NCBI RefSeq assembly: GCF_013409045.1
Contig: NZ_JACCBT010000001.1
Coordinates: forward strand, 1,860,001-1,924,000
Direction of reading: 5' to 3'
Source: Actinomadura citrea
GTDB lineage: Bacteria; Actinomycetota; Actinomycetes; Streptosporangiales; Streptosporangiaceae
Length of the DNA: 64,000 bases
Shown here in pieces: positions 39,428 to 48,829 of the stretch. A program made the position numbers and the translations under genes. How positions within the stretch are numbered: the stretch's first letter is position 1; each line of letters starts with the position of its first letter. Under the pieces are notes generated by a model, which saw only the letters and a list, made by a program, of their open reading frames with translations, searched no databases and had not been told where the DNA came from.

Positions 39428-41148
39428 GCGCCGAGCTTCTGCCCGTCGCGACGCCCGCGCAGGTGCGGGCCTATGCGCGGCGGCTCGTCCTCCGGCACCC
39501 GCGCGACCTCGCCGGAGTGCTGGCCCTGCACGCGCTGGCCGCCCTGACCGGGCTCGTCACGCCGCGGCTGCTCGGCTCGCTGGTGGAGGGCGTCCGCGAC
39601 GGCGGCGCCGACATCGACACCACCGGGCTGGCCATCGCCGGGTTCGTGATCGTCCAGAGCGTGCTGATCCGGTACGCCTACCTGGCGTCGGCGAAGCTGG
39701 GCGAGCGGGTGCTGGCCGAGCTCCGCGAGGAGTTCGTCGACCGCGTCATGGCCCTGCCGCTGTCCACGGTCGAGCGCGCGGGCACCGGCGACCTGGTCAC
39801 CCGCGCCTCCCGCGACGTGGACACGCTGAGCACCTCCGTCCGGTACGCGATGCCGGAGACCCTCGTCGCCGTCGTCGTGGGCGGGTTCACCGTCGCAGCG
39901 CTGATGCTGAACGGCCCGCTCGTCGCGCTGCCCGCCCTGGTCGCGGTGCCGTTGCTGGTGGCGGTGATGCGCTGGTACCTGCCCCGCGCCCACAACGGCT
40001 ACCTGCGGGAGAACGCGTCGTGGGCGCGCATCGCCGACGGGCTGACCGAGACCGTCCAGGGCGCCCGGACCGTGGAGGCCCTCGGGCTCGCCGAGCGCCG
40101 GCACGAGCGCGGCGACGCCGACATCGCGGCGTCCTACAAGGTGGAGCGGTACACCCTGCGGCTGCGCACGGTGCTGTTCCCGGTGATGGAGATGAGCTTC
40201 GTCCTACCCGTCGTGTCGACGCTGCTCGTCGGCGGCCTGCTCTACATCAACGGCATGGCGACGCTCGCGCAGGTGACCGCCGCGACCCTGTACGCCCAGC
40301 AGCTCATCGAGCCGGTGGACACGCTCATGCAGTGGCTGGACGAGCTCCAGCTCGGCGGCGCGTCCCTGGCCCGGCTGCTCGGCGTCGGCAACGTCCCGCC
40401 CGACCGCGCGCCGAACGGGGCCCGGCCCACCGGCGAGCGGATCGCGGCGCGCGACGTCCACTACTCCTACCGCCGAGGCCACGACGTCCTGCACGGCGTG
40501 GACCTCGACCTGCGGCCGGGCGAGCGCCTGGCGATGGTCGGGCCCAGCGGCGCGGGCAAGTCGACGCTCGGCCGTCTGCTCGCCGGCGTCGACGGCCCGC
40601 GCGCGGGCGCGGTCACCGTGGGCGCGGGCGGCGGCGTCCCCCTGGTCGAGCTGACCCTGGACGACCTTCGCGGCCATGTCGCGCTGGTCACCCAGGAGCA
40701 CCACGTGTTCCGCGGCACCCTCCGCGAGAACCTCGTGATGGCCCGCGAGGGCGCCTCCGACGACGACATCCGCCAGGTCCTGGCCGCCGTCGACTGGGAC
40801 GGCCCCGGCCTCGACGCCGTCGTCGGCTCGGGCGGCGAGACCCTGTCGCCCGCCCAGGCCCAGCAGCTCGCCCTGGCCCGGCTCGTCCTCGCCGACCCGC
40901 ACACGCTCGTCCTGGACGAGGCGACGTCCCTCCTCGACCCGCGCGCCGCCCGCCGCCTGGAACGCTCGCTGGCCGCCGTCCTGGACGGCCGGACCGTCGT
41001 CGCCATCGCCCACCGCCTCCACACCGCCCACGACGCCGACCGCGTGGCCGTGGTGGAGGACGGCCGCATCACCGAACTGGGCACCCACGAAGAACTTCTA
41101 GCGGCACAGGGCTCCTACGCAGCCCTTTGGGCCTCCTGGAGAAGCTGA
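39424..41148 (+). CDS. ABC exporter half-transporter, catalytic partner
   Basis: A 574-residue protein starting at the GTG that overlaps the upstream stop. It has about six membrane helices, then an ATPase with GPSGAGKST, a changed signature LSPAQAQQ (normally LSGGQ), Walker B TLVLDEAT and a switch His in IAHRLHT. The intact Walker motifs would work with the LSGGQ of the 37673 protein. Together they form a heterodimeric exporter of the kind used for drugs, lipids or peptides. Confidence 0.9.
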   Translation: MSAELLPVATPAQVRAYARRLVLRHPRDLAGVLALHALAALTGLVTPRLLGSLVEGVRDGGADIDTTGLAIAGFVIVQSVLIRYAYLASAKLGERVLAELREEFVDRVMALPLSTVERAGTGDLVTRASRDVDTLSTSVRYAMPETLVAVVVGGFTVAALMLNGPLVALPALVAVPLLVAVMRWYLPRAHNGYLRENASWARIADGLTETVQGARTVEALGLAERRHERGDADIAASYKVERYTLRLRTVLFPVMEMSFVLPVVSTLLVGGLLYINGMATLAQVTAATLYAQQLIEPVDTLMQWLDELQLGGASLARLLGVGNVPPDRAPNGARPTGERIAARDVHYSYRRGHDVLHGVDLDLRPGERLAMVGPSGAGKSTLGRLLAGVDGPRAGAVTVGAGGGVPLVELTLDDLRGHVALVTQEHHVFRGTLRENLVMAREGASDDDIRQVLAAVDWDGPGLDAVVGSGGETLSPAQAQQLALARLVLADPHTLVLDEATSLLDPRAARRLERSLAAVLDGRTVVAIAHRLHTAHDADRVAVVEDGRITELGTHEELLAAQGSYAALWASWRS

Positions 41149-41164
41149 AAGCCTCCTCCTGCGG

Positions 41165-43249
41165 TCACTGTGCGCCTAGGGATTCTTTGAGGAAGTGGAC
41201 CTGGATGTGGAGGAGGTTTTCGGCGACCACTTCTTGCGGGGTCATGTGGGTGACGCCCGACAGGGGGAGGACGGTGTGGGGGCGGCCTGCGGCCAAGAGG
41301 GCCGAGGACAGGCGCAGGGTGTGGGCGGCCACCACGTTGTCGTCCGCCAGGCCGTGGATGATCATCAGTGGCCGCTTCAGGTCGGCGGCCTTGCCGAGGA
41401 GGGAGTTGTCGGCGTAGTTCTCCGGCTCCTCGTCGGGGTGGCCCAGGTACCGCTCGGTGTAGTGGGTGTCGTACAGGCGCCAGTCGGTGACCGGCGCGCC
41501 CGCGACGCCCGCGTGGAAGACGTCCGGGCGGAGCATGACGGCCAGGGCCGCGAGCCAGCCGCCGAACGACCAGCCGCGGATGCCGACGCGGTCGAGGTCG
41601 AGGGCCGCGGGGTGCTTGCGGGCCGCCTCGATCAGCGCGCTGATCTGGTCATCCAGGACGGGGCCGACGAAGTCGCCGCGCACGGCGCGCTCCCAGGCGG
41701 GGCCGCGTCCGGGGGTGCCGCGACCGTCCGCGATCACGACGGCGAAGCCCTGGTCGGCGAGCCACTGCGCCTCGCAGTAGGAGCGCTGGACGGCGAGCAC
41801 GCGCTGCGCGTGCGGGCCGCCGTAGGGGTCCATCAGGACGGGCAGGCGGCCGTGCCCCGGCTCCCAGCCGGTGGGCAGCACGACGGCGGTGCGCAGCTCG
41901 CGGTCGCCGGAGCGCAGCAGCTCCACCCGCGGGGTGATCACCGGGGTCTCGGCGAACGAGGCGACGGGGTGGACCGCGGTCGGCGTGCGCACCTCGGCCT
42001 GCGAGCCGAGGCGGTCCAGCCGCGCGCCCGAGACGACGGTGACGTCCCCCGACCGGGTGCCGCCGAAGACGCCCGGCCCCTCGCTGAGCCGGGTCACCTC
42101 GCCGCCCTCGTAGGAGTAGAGGTGGACCTCGGTGGGCTCCTCCCAGGCGGTGAACAGGATCGACTCGCCGTCCACGCCGAGGACGGAACGCAGCTGCAGG
42201 CCGCCGGGCGTGACGGGCTCGCCCGCGACGGTGAGCCGGCGGGTGTCGGTCTCGGCGTCCTCGGTGGCCCACACCAGGGCGCCGCCGTGCGTGCGGACGG
42301 GCAGGCCGGGGATGACCTCCGTCCAGACGGGGTCGTGCTCGGTGTGCAGCAGCACCGTCTCGCCGTTGGTCGGATCGACCCGCAGCACCCGCTGGGAGCG
42401 CTGGTCGCGGGGCTGCACGACGATCAGCAGGCCGTGCCGGTCCCAGACGGCGGTCACGAGGTAGGGGAACATGCCGCGGTCCCAGTCCACCGCGATCCGC
42501 CCGCCGTCCACCTTCAGCAGCACCAGGGACACCAGGGCGTTCGGGGTGCCCGCCGCCGGGTAGGCGATCTCGACCGGCGGCCGGTCAGGGTTGGCCGGGT
42601 CGGCGATGTGCCAGCGGTGCACGGGGGTCTCGTCCACCCGGGCGACCAGCACGGTCCCGCCGTCGGGCGACCACCAGTGGCCGCGCATCCGGTCCATCTC
42701 CTCCGCCGCCACGAACTCGGCGAGGCCGTAGGAGACCTGGTCGGACTCGGGCTCCACGAGAGCACGGTCCTCCCCGCCGTCCAGCTCGACGACCCGCAGT
42801 GTGCGGCCCGACACGTAGGCGACGCGGCGGCCCGCCGGGTCGGGGCGCGGGTCGAAGACGGGCGGCCGGGCGGGCAGCTCCCGCACGAGCGCGGTGCCGA
42901 GGTCGACGGCGTACAGGCGCCCGCCCAGGGTGAAGACGGCCTGGCCCATGGCGCGGTCGGTCGCGTACCCGACGATGCCGCCCGCCTGCTCGCGGGCGCG
43001 CTCGCGCCGGGCCCGCTCCTCGGCGGGCAGGTCCTCCTCGCCCGGGACGTCCAGCGCGGCCGGGTCGGCGACGCACTCCTCCTCGCCGGTGGCGGTGTCC
43101 AGCGTCCACAGGCAGGTCACCGGATCGTCGCCCGCGCGGGTGCGCAGGAAGGCGACGCGCGACCCGTCCGGCGCGATCTGGAAGGCGCGCGGAACGCCGA
43201 GGCTGAACCGTCGCGTGCGGGCGCTCTGCCGCGGAAAGCTGATGCTCAT
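41165..43249 (-). CDS. S9-family prolyl oligopeptidase / dipeptidyl-peptidase IV-like enzyme
   Basis: A 694-residue protein from ATG 43249 (MSISFPRQ); longer in-frame starts add an Arg/Gly-rich tail without homology features. An N-terminal beta-propeller-like half (about 20-420) ends in an alpha/beta-hydrolase domain. The nucleophile is Ser in GWSFGGW, the Asp lies in HGLADDNV and the His in GVTHMTP. LMDPYGGPHAQ and an EE segment in VAAEEMDRM recall the DPP-IV group, which removes N-terminal dipeptides ending in Pro or Ala. No signal peptide is seen, so it is probably cytoplasmic. It is convergent with the ABC operon. Confidence 0.88.
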   Translation of the reverse strand: MSISFPRQSARTRRFSLGVPRAFQIAPDGSRVAFLRTRAGDDPVTCLWTLDTATGEEECVADPAALDVPGEEDLPAEERARRERAREQAGGIVGYATDRAMGQAVFTLGGRLYAVDLGTALVRELPARPPVFDPRPDPAGRRVAYVSGRTLRVVELDGGEDRALVEPESDQVSYGLAEFVAAEEMDRMRGHWWSPDGGTVLVARVDETPVHRWHIADPANPDRPPVEIAYPAAGTPNALVSLVLLKVDGGRIAVDWDRGMFPYLVTAVWDRHGLLIVVQPRDQRSQRVLRVDPTNGETVLLHTEHDPVWTEVIPGLPVRTHGGALVWATEDAETDTRRLTVAGEPVTPGGLQLRSVLGVDGESILFTAWEEPTEVHLYSYEGGEVTRLSEGPGVFGGTRSGDVTVVSGARLDRLGSQAEVRTPTAVHPVASFAETPVITPRVELLRSGDRELRTAVVLPTGWEPGHGRLPVLMDPYGGPHAQRVLAVQRSYCEAQWLADQGFAVVIADGRGTPGRGPAWERAVRGDFVGPVLDDQISALIEAARKHPAALDLDRVGIRGWSFGGWLAALAVMLRPDVFHAGVAGAPVTDWRLYDTHYTERYLGHPDEEPENYADNSLLGKAADLKRPLMIIHGLADDNVVAAHTLRLSSALLAAGRPHTVLPLSGVTHMTPQEVVAENLLHIQVHFLKESLGAQ

Positions 43250-43420
43250 GGCATCCGAGTCTGCCAGCACGGTCCGGAACCGCGGCGCACGGCGGCCTCC
43301 TCCCCCTAAGATCACGGGTCGTCGCGTGGTGGACGGGAATGTTCCGTGCCCGTGTCCGCGCTCGCGTAAGCTCAAAGCTTCCCCAAGCACTTTCTTCGTT
43401 CGCGGGCTGAGGAGTTGTCA

Positions 43421-44872
43421 ATGCCTGAGCTGCAGCCGGGAGACCCCCGGCGGCTCGGTTCCTACGAGATCGTCGACCGGCTCGGCGAGGGCGGCCAGGG
43501 CGTCGTCTACGCCGGGGTCGACGCCTCCGGGAACCAGGCCGCGATCAAGCTCCTGCGCGCCGACCTGGCGGGGGACACGATGGCGCGCAACCGGTTCGTC
43601 CGGGAGGCGCAGGCGGCCAAGCAGGTCGCGCGGTTCTGCACCGCGCAGGTCCTGGAGGCCGACGTCGCGGGCGACCAGCCCTACATCGCCAGCGAGTACG
43701 TGCCGGGGCCGTCGCTGTACAAGCAGGTCACCGAGACCGGCCCGATCGGCGGGGCGCCGCTCGACCGGCTCGCGATCGGCACCGCGACCGCGCTGGTCGC
43801 GATCCACCAGGCCGGGATCGTGCACCGCGACTTCAAGCCGCACAACGTGATCATGGCGCCGGACGGCCCCCGGGTCATCGACTTCGGCATCGCGCGGGCC
43901 CTGGACACCGGGCAGACCAACGCGACCAAGGCGATCGGCACCCCGTCCTACATGGCGCCCGAGCAGGTGGCGGGCGCCACCCTCACCGAGGCCGTGGACG
44001 TGTGGGCCTGGGCCACCACGATGGTGTTCGCCGCGACCGGGCACCCGCCGTTCGGCGACGACACCGTCGTCGCGGTGATCAACCGGGTGATGCACGAGCC
44101 GCCGTCGCTGGACGGCGTGCCCGCCGACCTGCACCGGCTGATCGGTGCCTGCCTGGTCAAGGAGCCGGAGCGGCGGCCGACCGCGCAGCAGATCATGATG
44201 GCGCTGATCGGCAGCGGCCCGGGCGGCGCCGGGCAGACCCGCATGGACGACCCGGCCCAGGCCACCACGATGCTGGCGGAGGGGTCCACGCTCGCCGCGG
44301 GCGGCCTCGCCGGCGCCGGGATGATGGCGGGCGCCACCCACCCGGGCCGCGGGGCGCCCCCGGTCGCCCCCCGCGACTACACCGGGACCCTCCCGCCGGT
44401 GGGGCCCCCGACGGGGGCCGGCCGTGCCCGGTACGACGGCGACTGGGAGCCCGAGCGCAAGTCCAAGGCGCCGATCTTCGGCGCCATCGCCGCGATCGCC
44501 GTGCTGGCACTGGTCGTGGGCCTGTTCATGGCGTCCCGGAGCGGCGGCGACAAGGAGACCCCGCCCACCCCGACGGTCAGCGACTCCGGGTCGGCCTCGG
44601 AGGAGCCGTCGTCCGAGGAGCCCGAGCAGCCGACGCCGACCCGCACCCGGACGCGCCGGAACACGCCGCCGCCCCAGACGTCCGAGCCGACGCAGGAGCC
44701 GCCGACCAGCGAGGTCCCGACCGAGACGCCGACCACCGAGACGCCGCCGAGCACGCCCACCAATCCCGGTGGCGGAGGCGGGACGGGCGGCACCGGGGGC
44801 ACCGGCACCGGCGGCGGGAACGGCGGCGGCGACGGCGGCACCGGAGCGGGCGGCGCCGGCACCGGCGGCTGA
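43421..44872 (+). CDS. Membrane-anchored Ser/Thr protein kinase (PknB type)
   Basis: A 483-residue protein from ATG 43421, with GAGGAG 6 bp upstream. The kinase domain (about 15-270) has the glycine loop LGEGGQGVVYAG, Lys in AAIKLL, HRDFKPHN, DFG in IDFGIAR and the APEQ motif. A juxtamembrane linker leads to one transmembrane helix at about 351-373. Beyond it is an extracellular tail rich in Pro/Thr/Ser and then almost pure Gly/Thr, with no PASTA repeats. It probably senses something at the wall and phosphorylates cytoplasmic proteins. Confidence 0.92.
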   Translation: MPELQPGDPRRLGSYEIVDRLGEGGQGVVYAGVDASGNQAAIKLLRADLAGDTMARNRFVREAQAAKQVARFCTAQVLEADVAGDQPYIASEYVPGPSLYKQVTETGPIGGAPLDRLAIGTATALVAIHQAGIVHRDFKPHNVIMAPDGPRVIDFGIARALDTGQTNATKAIGTPSYMAPEQVAGATLTEAVDVWAWATTMVFAATGHPPFGDDTVVAVINRVMHEPPSLDGVPADLHRLIGACLVKEPERRPTAQQIMMALIGSGPGGAGQTRMDDPAQATTMLAEGSTLAAGGLAGAGMMAGATHPGRGAPPVAPRDYTGTLPPVGPPTGAGRARYDGDWEPERKSKAPIFGAIAAIAVLALVVGLFMASRSGGDKETPPTPTVSDSGSASEEPSSEEPEQPTPTRTRTRRNTPPPQTSEPTQEPPTSEVPTETPTTETPPSTPTNPGGGGGTGGTGGTGTGGGNGGGDGGTGAGGAGTGG

Positions 44873-44942
44873 CCGGGGCCCGGCGGCGCCCCGCCGGGAT
44901 GCGCGGGGCAGGGCGGTCATCGCCGCGATGCCGGGCCCTGAG

Positions 44943-44948
44943 TAGGCT
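44943..44948 (+). promoter_or_regulatory. Candidate -10 box for leaderless mshB
   Basis: TAGGCT lies 8 bp before the mshB ATG, with no ribosome binding site in between. The same arrangement occurs before rraA. Confidence 0.4.
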
Positions 44949-44956
44949 CGTGGACT

Positions 44957-45856
44957 ATGAAGGAGCCGCGGATCCTGTTCGTCCACGCCCATCCGGACGA
45001 CGAGTCCATCGGGACCGGGGCGAGCATGGCCAAATACGCCGCCGAGGGCGCCCACGTCTGCCTCGTCACCTGCACGCTGGGCGAGGAGGGCGAGGTCATC
45101 CCCGAAGACCTGCGCCACCTGGCCTCCGACAAGGAGGACGCCCTCGGCGAGTACCGGATCGGCGAGCTCGCCGCGGCCTGCGAGGCGCTCGGCGTCCGCG
45201 ACCACCGCTTCCTCGGCGGTGCCGGTCGCTGGCGCGACTCCGGCATGATGGGCGCCCCCACGAACGACGACCCGCGCTGCTTCTGGCAGGCGGACGTCAC
45301 GACCGCCGCGCGGGACCTCGTGACCGTCATCCGGGAGGTCCGCCCGCAGGTGATCGTCACCTATGACGAGCGCGGCAACTACGGCCACCCCGACCACATC
45401 CAGGCGCACCGCGTCACATGGCGGGCGTTCGAGCTGGCCGCCGACCCCTCCCACGAGGACGGCGCCGAGCCGTGGCGGGCGGCCAAGGTCTACGCCTACG
45501 CCGCGCCGCGCACGGTCCTCGCCCGCGCGATCGCGGTGATGCGCGAGGCCCGGCTGCCGTTCGCCCGCGTCGCCGGGCTGGAGGAACTCGGGTCCGGCGT
45601 CCCGGACGGGGAGGTCACCACGGTCGTGGACGCCCGCCCCCACCTGCCCGCCAAGCTCGCGGCGCTGCGCGCCCACCACACCCAGATCACGGTCGCGCCC
45701 GAACAGGTCGGGCCGTTCTTCGCGCTGTCGAACAACCTGGGGCAGCAGGCGTTCGGCACCGAGTACTTCATCCTCCAGGCGGGCGAGCTCGGCCCGGTCG
45801 GTCCGGGCCGCCGCGAGCGGGACCTGTTCGCCGGTCTGGCGAGCGCGGGGGACTGA
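44957..45856 (+). CDS. mshB: Mycothiol deacetylase MshB
   Basis: A 299-residue zinc-dependent deacetylase of the PIG-L family. The zinc motifs are AHPDDE at the N-terminus and GHPDHIQAH in the middle, with catalytic Asp in HPDDES. MshB removes the acetyl group from GlcNAc-inositol in mycothiol biosynthesis. [26 protein letters not shown] and [13 protein letters not shown] distinguish MshB from the related mycothiol-conjugate amidase reasonably well. The gene supports an actinobacterial host. The transcript appears leaderless. Confidence 0.9.
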   Translation: MKEPRILFVHAHPDDESIGTGASMAKYAAEGAHVCLVTCTLGEEGEVIPEDLRHLASDKEDALGEYRIGELAAACEALGVRDHRFLGGAGRWRDSGMMGAPTNDDPRCFWQADVTTAARDLVTVIREVRPQVIVTYDERGNYGHPDHIQAHRVTWRAFELAADPSHEDGAEPWRAAKVYAYAAPRTVLARAIAVMREARLPFARVAGLEELGSGVPDGEVTTVVDARPHLPAKLAALRAHHTQITVAPEQVGPFFALSNNLGQQAFGTEYFILQAGELGPVGPGRRERDLFAGLASAGD

Positions 45857-45866
45857 CAGGCCCCGG

Positions 45867-45872
45867 TACGCT
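45867..45872 (+). promoter_or_regulatory. Candidate -10 box before the membrane-protein gene
   Basis: TACGCT lies 7 bp before GTG 45880, again without a ribosome binding site, suggesting a leaderless transcript separate from mshB. Confidence 0.35.
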
Positions 45873-45879
45873 GGCGTCC

Positions 45880-46485
45880 GTGGACAAGGACGACCAGGCC
45901 CGGGTGCGGCTCGCCAAGAACGACCTCCCGGCGGACGCCGGCGCGCAGGACGCCGAGGCCCAGGCCGACGTCGCGGAGGCCGCCGCGGCCGAGCCCGCGG
46001 AGGGCGTCGACGCCGGGTCCGCGGAGCCCGCCGAGCCCGCGGAGGGCGCCGGCGCGTCCGCCCTGCGGCAGGCCGACGGCGAAGGCCCCGGCGACGCGTT
46101 CGTGTCCGGCGCCGCCTACGCCGCGCTCGGCGTCCTCGGCGGGGTGTTCGGCGTGTTCGGCTCGTTCGCGCAGGACTGGTCCCTCGGTGCCGTCCCGCTC
46201 GTGGCTCTCGTCCTGGTCGCGCTGGTCTTCGCGATGGCGTGGGCGTCGGGGAAGGCGATGGGCGGGCGGCTCGGCGCGTTGATCCCCGCGCTGGTCTGGG
46301 GCGTCGTGGTGTTCATCCTGCAGATGCGCCGCCCCGAGGGCGATCTCGTCGTCCCGGCGACGCTGCCCGGGTACGTGTTCGTCATCGGCGGCATGGTCGC
46401 CGCCGTGATCGGGATCATGCTGGTGCCGCCGGCCCGCCCGCCGGGCGAATGGATGCTCGGCAAGGCGGGCCGTTCTCGCGGGTAG
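45880..46485 (+). CDS. Small membrane protein of unknown function downstream of mshB
   Basis: A 201-residue protein. The first 75 residues are Ala/Glu-rich and low in complexity, with repeated EPAEPAEG-like units. Four hydrophobic segments follow (about 80-190). A similar small membrane protein is commonly found next to mshB in actinomycetes; I recall DUF6113 but cannot confirm it. GTG 45880 is 23 bp after the mshB stop. No enzymatic motif is seen. Confidence 0.7.
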   Translation: MDKDDQARVRLAKNDLPADAGAQDAEAQADVAEAAAAEPAEGVDAGSAEPAEPAEGAGASALRQADGEGPGDAFVSGAAYAALGVLGGVFGVFGSFAQDWSLGAVPLVALVLVALVFAMAWASGKAMGGRLGALIPALVWGVVVFILQMRRPEGDLVVPATLPGYVFVIGGMVAAVIGIMLVPPARPPGEWMLGKAGRSRG

Positions 46486-46490
46486 GGGTC

Positions 46491-48104
46491 TCAGCTCGCC
46501 ACGGAGGCGGGCTCGGCGTCCTTGTGGACGGGCGTGCCGGCGTTGTGGCCCTTGAGGGTGAGGCACGCGGCGGCGCTGAGCAGGACCACGCCGATCGGCA
46601 GCCACATCGTCGGCCTCATCGCGTGGACGAAGCCGTGCGAGAACACCTGACCGGCCAGCTCCTGGATGCGGTGCGCGACGGTCGGCGGGACGCCGGGCGG
46701 CAGTTGCTGCTGTGCCCCGCTCTGCCCGGCGCCGACCTCCAGACCGCCCTTGGCGGCGCCCGCGAAGCCCTTCACGAAGCCGCCGCGCACGTCGGGCGGG
46801 AGGGCCGCCGACCGGGTGGCCGCCTGGTCCCGCAGCGACGACGCGAGCTGGTTCTGCAGGACGGCGCCGACCGCCGCGCTGCCGAGCACCGAGCCGACCT
46901 GCCGGATCGTGTTGTTCACGCCGGACGCGGCGCCCGCGAGGTGCGGCGGGACGTTCCGGGTCGCCTCGGTGGCCATCGGCGCGAACACGCCGCCGATGCC
47001 GAGCCCGGACACCACCAGCGGGGCGATGAACGCGGTCCAGTTCGTGCCGACATCGGCGATGAGCACGATCCACGCCATGCCGACGGCGTAGAGGGTCAGG
47101 CCGGTCATCAGGATGAACTTGCCGCCGATGCGGTCGGACATCCGGCCCGCGACCGGGGCGAGGAACATCGACACCAGCGACGACGGCGCCATGACGAGGC
47201 CCGCCTTGAGGGCGCTGAAGCCGAGCACCGACTGCAGGTAGATCGTCATCGGCAGGAACATGCCGATCATGCCGACCGAGACGGCCGCGCCGACGAGGTT
47301 GAGGATCGTGAAGTTGCGGTCCTTGAACAGCGAGAACGGCACGAGCGGCTCGCGGTCCTGGCGTCCCCGCTGGTAGACCACGAAGATCACGAAAAGTCCG
47401 AGCCCGGCGGCGATCAGGCCCCAGATGCCCTCGTTCCACTCGTACTTCTGGCCCTCGGTCAGCGCGAACGTGAGGCAGAACAGGGCGGCGGACGCCAGCA
47501 GCACGCCCGCGACGTCGAACCGGTGCCGGACCGTGCGGGTGTGGCCGGGCAGGATCGGCACGGCCATGGCCAGCACGAGGATGCCGATCGGCAGGTTCAC
47601 GAAGAAGATCCACCGCCAGTCCAGGCTGGTGACCAGCAGCCCGCCGATCGTCGGCCCGGCGATGGTGGACACGCCCGCCACCGCGCCCCAGACGCCGAGC
47701 GCGGCGCCGCGCCGCTCCGGCGGGAACACGCTGATGATGATGGACATGGTCTGCGGCATCAGCAGCGCCGCGCCGAGCCCCTGCACGGCGCGTGCCGCGA
47801 TCAGCTGCGCCGGGTCCTGGGAGATCCCGCACGCCAGGCTGGACAGCGTGAACAGCGCGACACCCACGATGAACAGGTTCTTCTTGCCCCACAGGTCGCC
47901 GAGGCGGCCGGCGGTGATGAGCAGCACCGCCAGGACCAGGATGTAGGCGTTGACGACCCACAGCACCTCGTCCAGCGAGGCGTCAAGCTTGTCGATCATG
48001 CTCGGGATCGCGATGTTCACGATCGTCAGGTCGAGCAGCGTCATGAAGAATCCGAGCGAGAGCGTCAGCAGGATCGCCCAGGGATTTCCGCTCCACCTCT
48101 TCAT
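46491..48104 (-). CDS. MFS drug exporter, DHA2 (EmrB/QacA) family
   Basis: A 537-residue transporter with about 14 hydrophobic helices. The family motifs are LDLTIVNIAIP in helix 1, AGRLGDLWGKKN in the first cytoplasmic loop and GVWGAVAGVSTIAGPTIGG in helix 5. It would export drugs or metabolites in exchange for protons. The ATG overlaps the stop of a PadR gene by one base (TGATG), so the pair is translated together, and PadR probably represses both. Confidence 0.92.
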   Translation of the reverse strand: MKRWSGNPWAILLTLSLGFFMTLLDLTIVNIAIPSMIDKLDASLDEVLWVVNAYILVLAVLLITAGRLGDLWGKKNLFIVGVALFTLSSLACGISQDPAQLIAARAVQGLGAALLMPQTMSIIISVFPPERRGAALGVWGAVAGVSTIAGPTIGGLLVTSLDWRWIFFVNLPIGILVLAMAVPILPGHTRTVRHRFDVAGVLLASAALFCLTFALTEGQKYEWNEGIWGLIAAGLGLFVIFVVYQRGRQDREPLVPFSLFKDRNFTILNLVGAAVSVGMIGMFLPMTIYLQSVLGFSALKAGLVMAPSSLVSMFLAPVAGRMSDRIGGKFILMTGLTLYAVGMAWIVLIADVGTNWTAFIAPLVVSGLGIGGVFAPMATEATRNVPPHLAGAASGVNNTIRQVGSVLGSAAVGAVLQNQLASSLRDQAATRSAALPPDVRGGFVKGFAGAAKGGLEVGAGQSGAQQQLPPGVPPTVAHRIQELAGQVFSHGFVHAMRPTMWLPIGVVLLSAAACLTLKGHNAGTPVHKDAEPASVAS

Positions 48105-48745
48105 CAGGCCCCCATATCGTCAGTGCGTCGTGGCCGTGGCCGCGGATGGCAGATCGCCCGCGGCTCGGTGTCCTTCCAGGTGAGCCGGCCGGACTGCAGG
48201 TCCTCGACGAGCCCCCGTACGTAGTCGAGCTCGCAGCGCACGCGCGCGATATGCCACTCCTGGTCGATCAGCTTGTAGCGCTCGATGCCCTGCTTGCGGA
48301 GCGAGTCGTGCGCGGCCTGGTGACCCGCGAGCGCCGCCTCCAGGGCGACGCTCCGCTTGCGGAGCAGCCGGGCGACCTCGTCCTCCGGGAGCAGGTTGAT
48401 GAACGCCAGCCCGGTGCCGAAGAGCGGGAACTCCTCCGCGGGACGGGCGAGCAGCTCGGCGAGCCGGAACTGCGCCGCGTCGCGGCCGGCGCTGGTCACC
48501 GCGTAGACGGTGCGCTCGGGCCGTCGGCCCTCCCGGCTGGTCTCCAGCGGCTCGATCAGGCAGCCGCCGGCGAGCCGCTCCACCGAGTGGTAGAGCGACC
48601 CGTGCGTGATCTTGACGGCCTGGTCGTAGGCGTGGTCGCGGATGCGCTGCTGCATCTCGTACGGGTGCATGGGCCCGTCGCACAGCATGCGCAGCACGGT
48701 CAGCGCGAGCGGCGTGAGGGGTCGGGACATTCCTGCGGCCTTCAT
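48104..48745 (-). CDS. PadR-family transcriptional regulator
   Basis: A 213-residue repressor. The winged helix shows LTVLRMLCDGPMHPYEMQQRI, KITHGSLYHSVERL and RTVYAVTSAGR. A long C-terminal coiled region (about 100-190) is for dimerisation, as in the Vir-like PadR group. ATG 48745 or the ATG 5 codons later may start it. A near-perfect inverted repeat begins 10 bp upstream, as expected for autorepression. It is first in an operon with the MFS exporter. Confidence 0.92.
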   Translation of the reverse strand: MKAAGMSRPLTPLALTVLRMLCDGPMHPYEMQQRIRDHAYDQAVKITHGSLYHSVERLAGGCLIEPLETSREGRRPERTVYAVTSAGRDAAQFRLAELLARPAEEFPLFGTGLAFINLLPEDEVARLLRKRSVALEAALAGHQAAHDSLRKQGIERYKLIDQEWHIARVRCELDYVRGLVEDLQSGRLTWKDTEPRAICHPRPRPRRTDDMGA

Positions 48746-48755
48746 GGTCGAACTC

Positions 48756-48777
48756 GATTAGTCCACGTAGACTAATC
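48756..48777. promoter_or_regulatory. PadR operator: 8-bp inverted repeat
   Basis: GATTAGTC - CACGTA - GACTAATC: arms of 8 bp match perfectly around a 6-bp centre, just upstream of the padR start. It is the obvious candidate binding site of the PadR protein. Confidence 0.65.
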
Positions 48778-48829
48778 CACTCGGACCGCCTTCGTCACGT
48801 TCTTAAGAAAACGGGCATATCAGGGCAGG

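Noticed and set aside
37813..41148. A single long frame that would fuse an alternative reading of the first exporter gene to the second
   Set aside because: Its first 537 codons translate to Arg/Gly-rich nonsense. The real second gene starts at GTG 39424, overlapping the upstream stop.
44700..44872. Gly/Thr-rich end of the kinase gene as a possible separate repeat or RNA element
   Set aside because: It is in frame with the kinase and is readily explained as a flexible extracellular tail.
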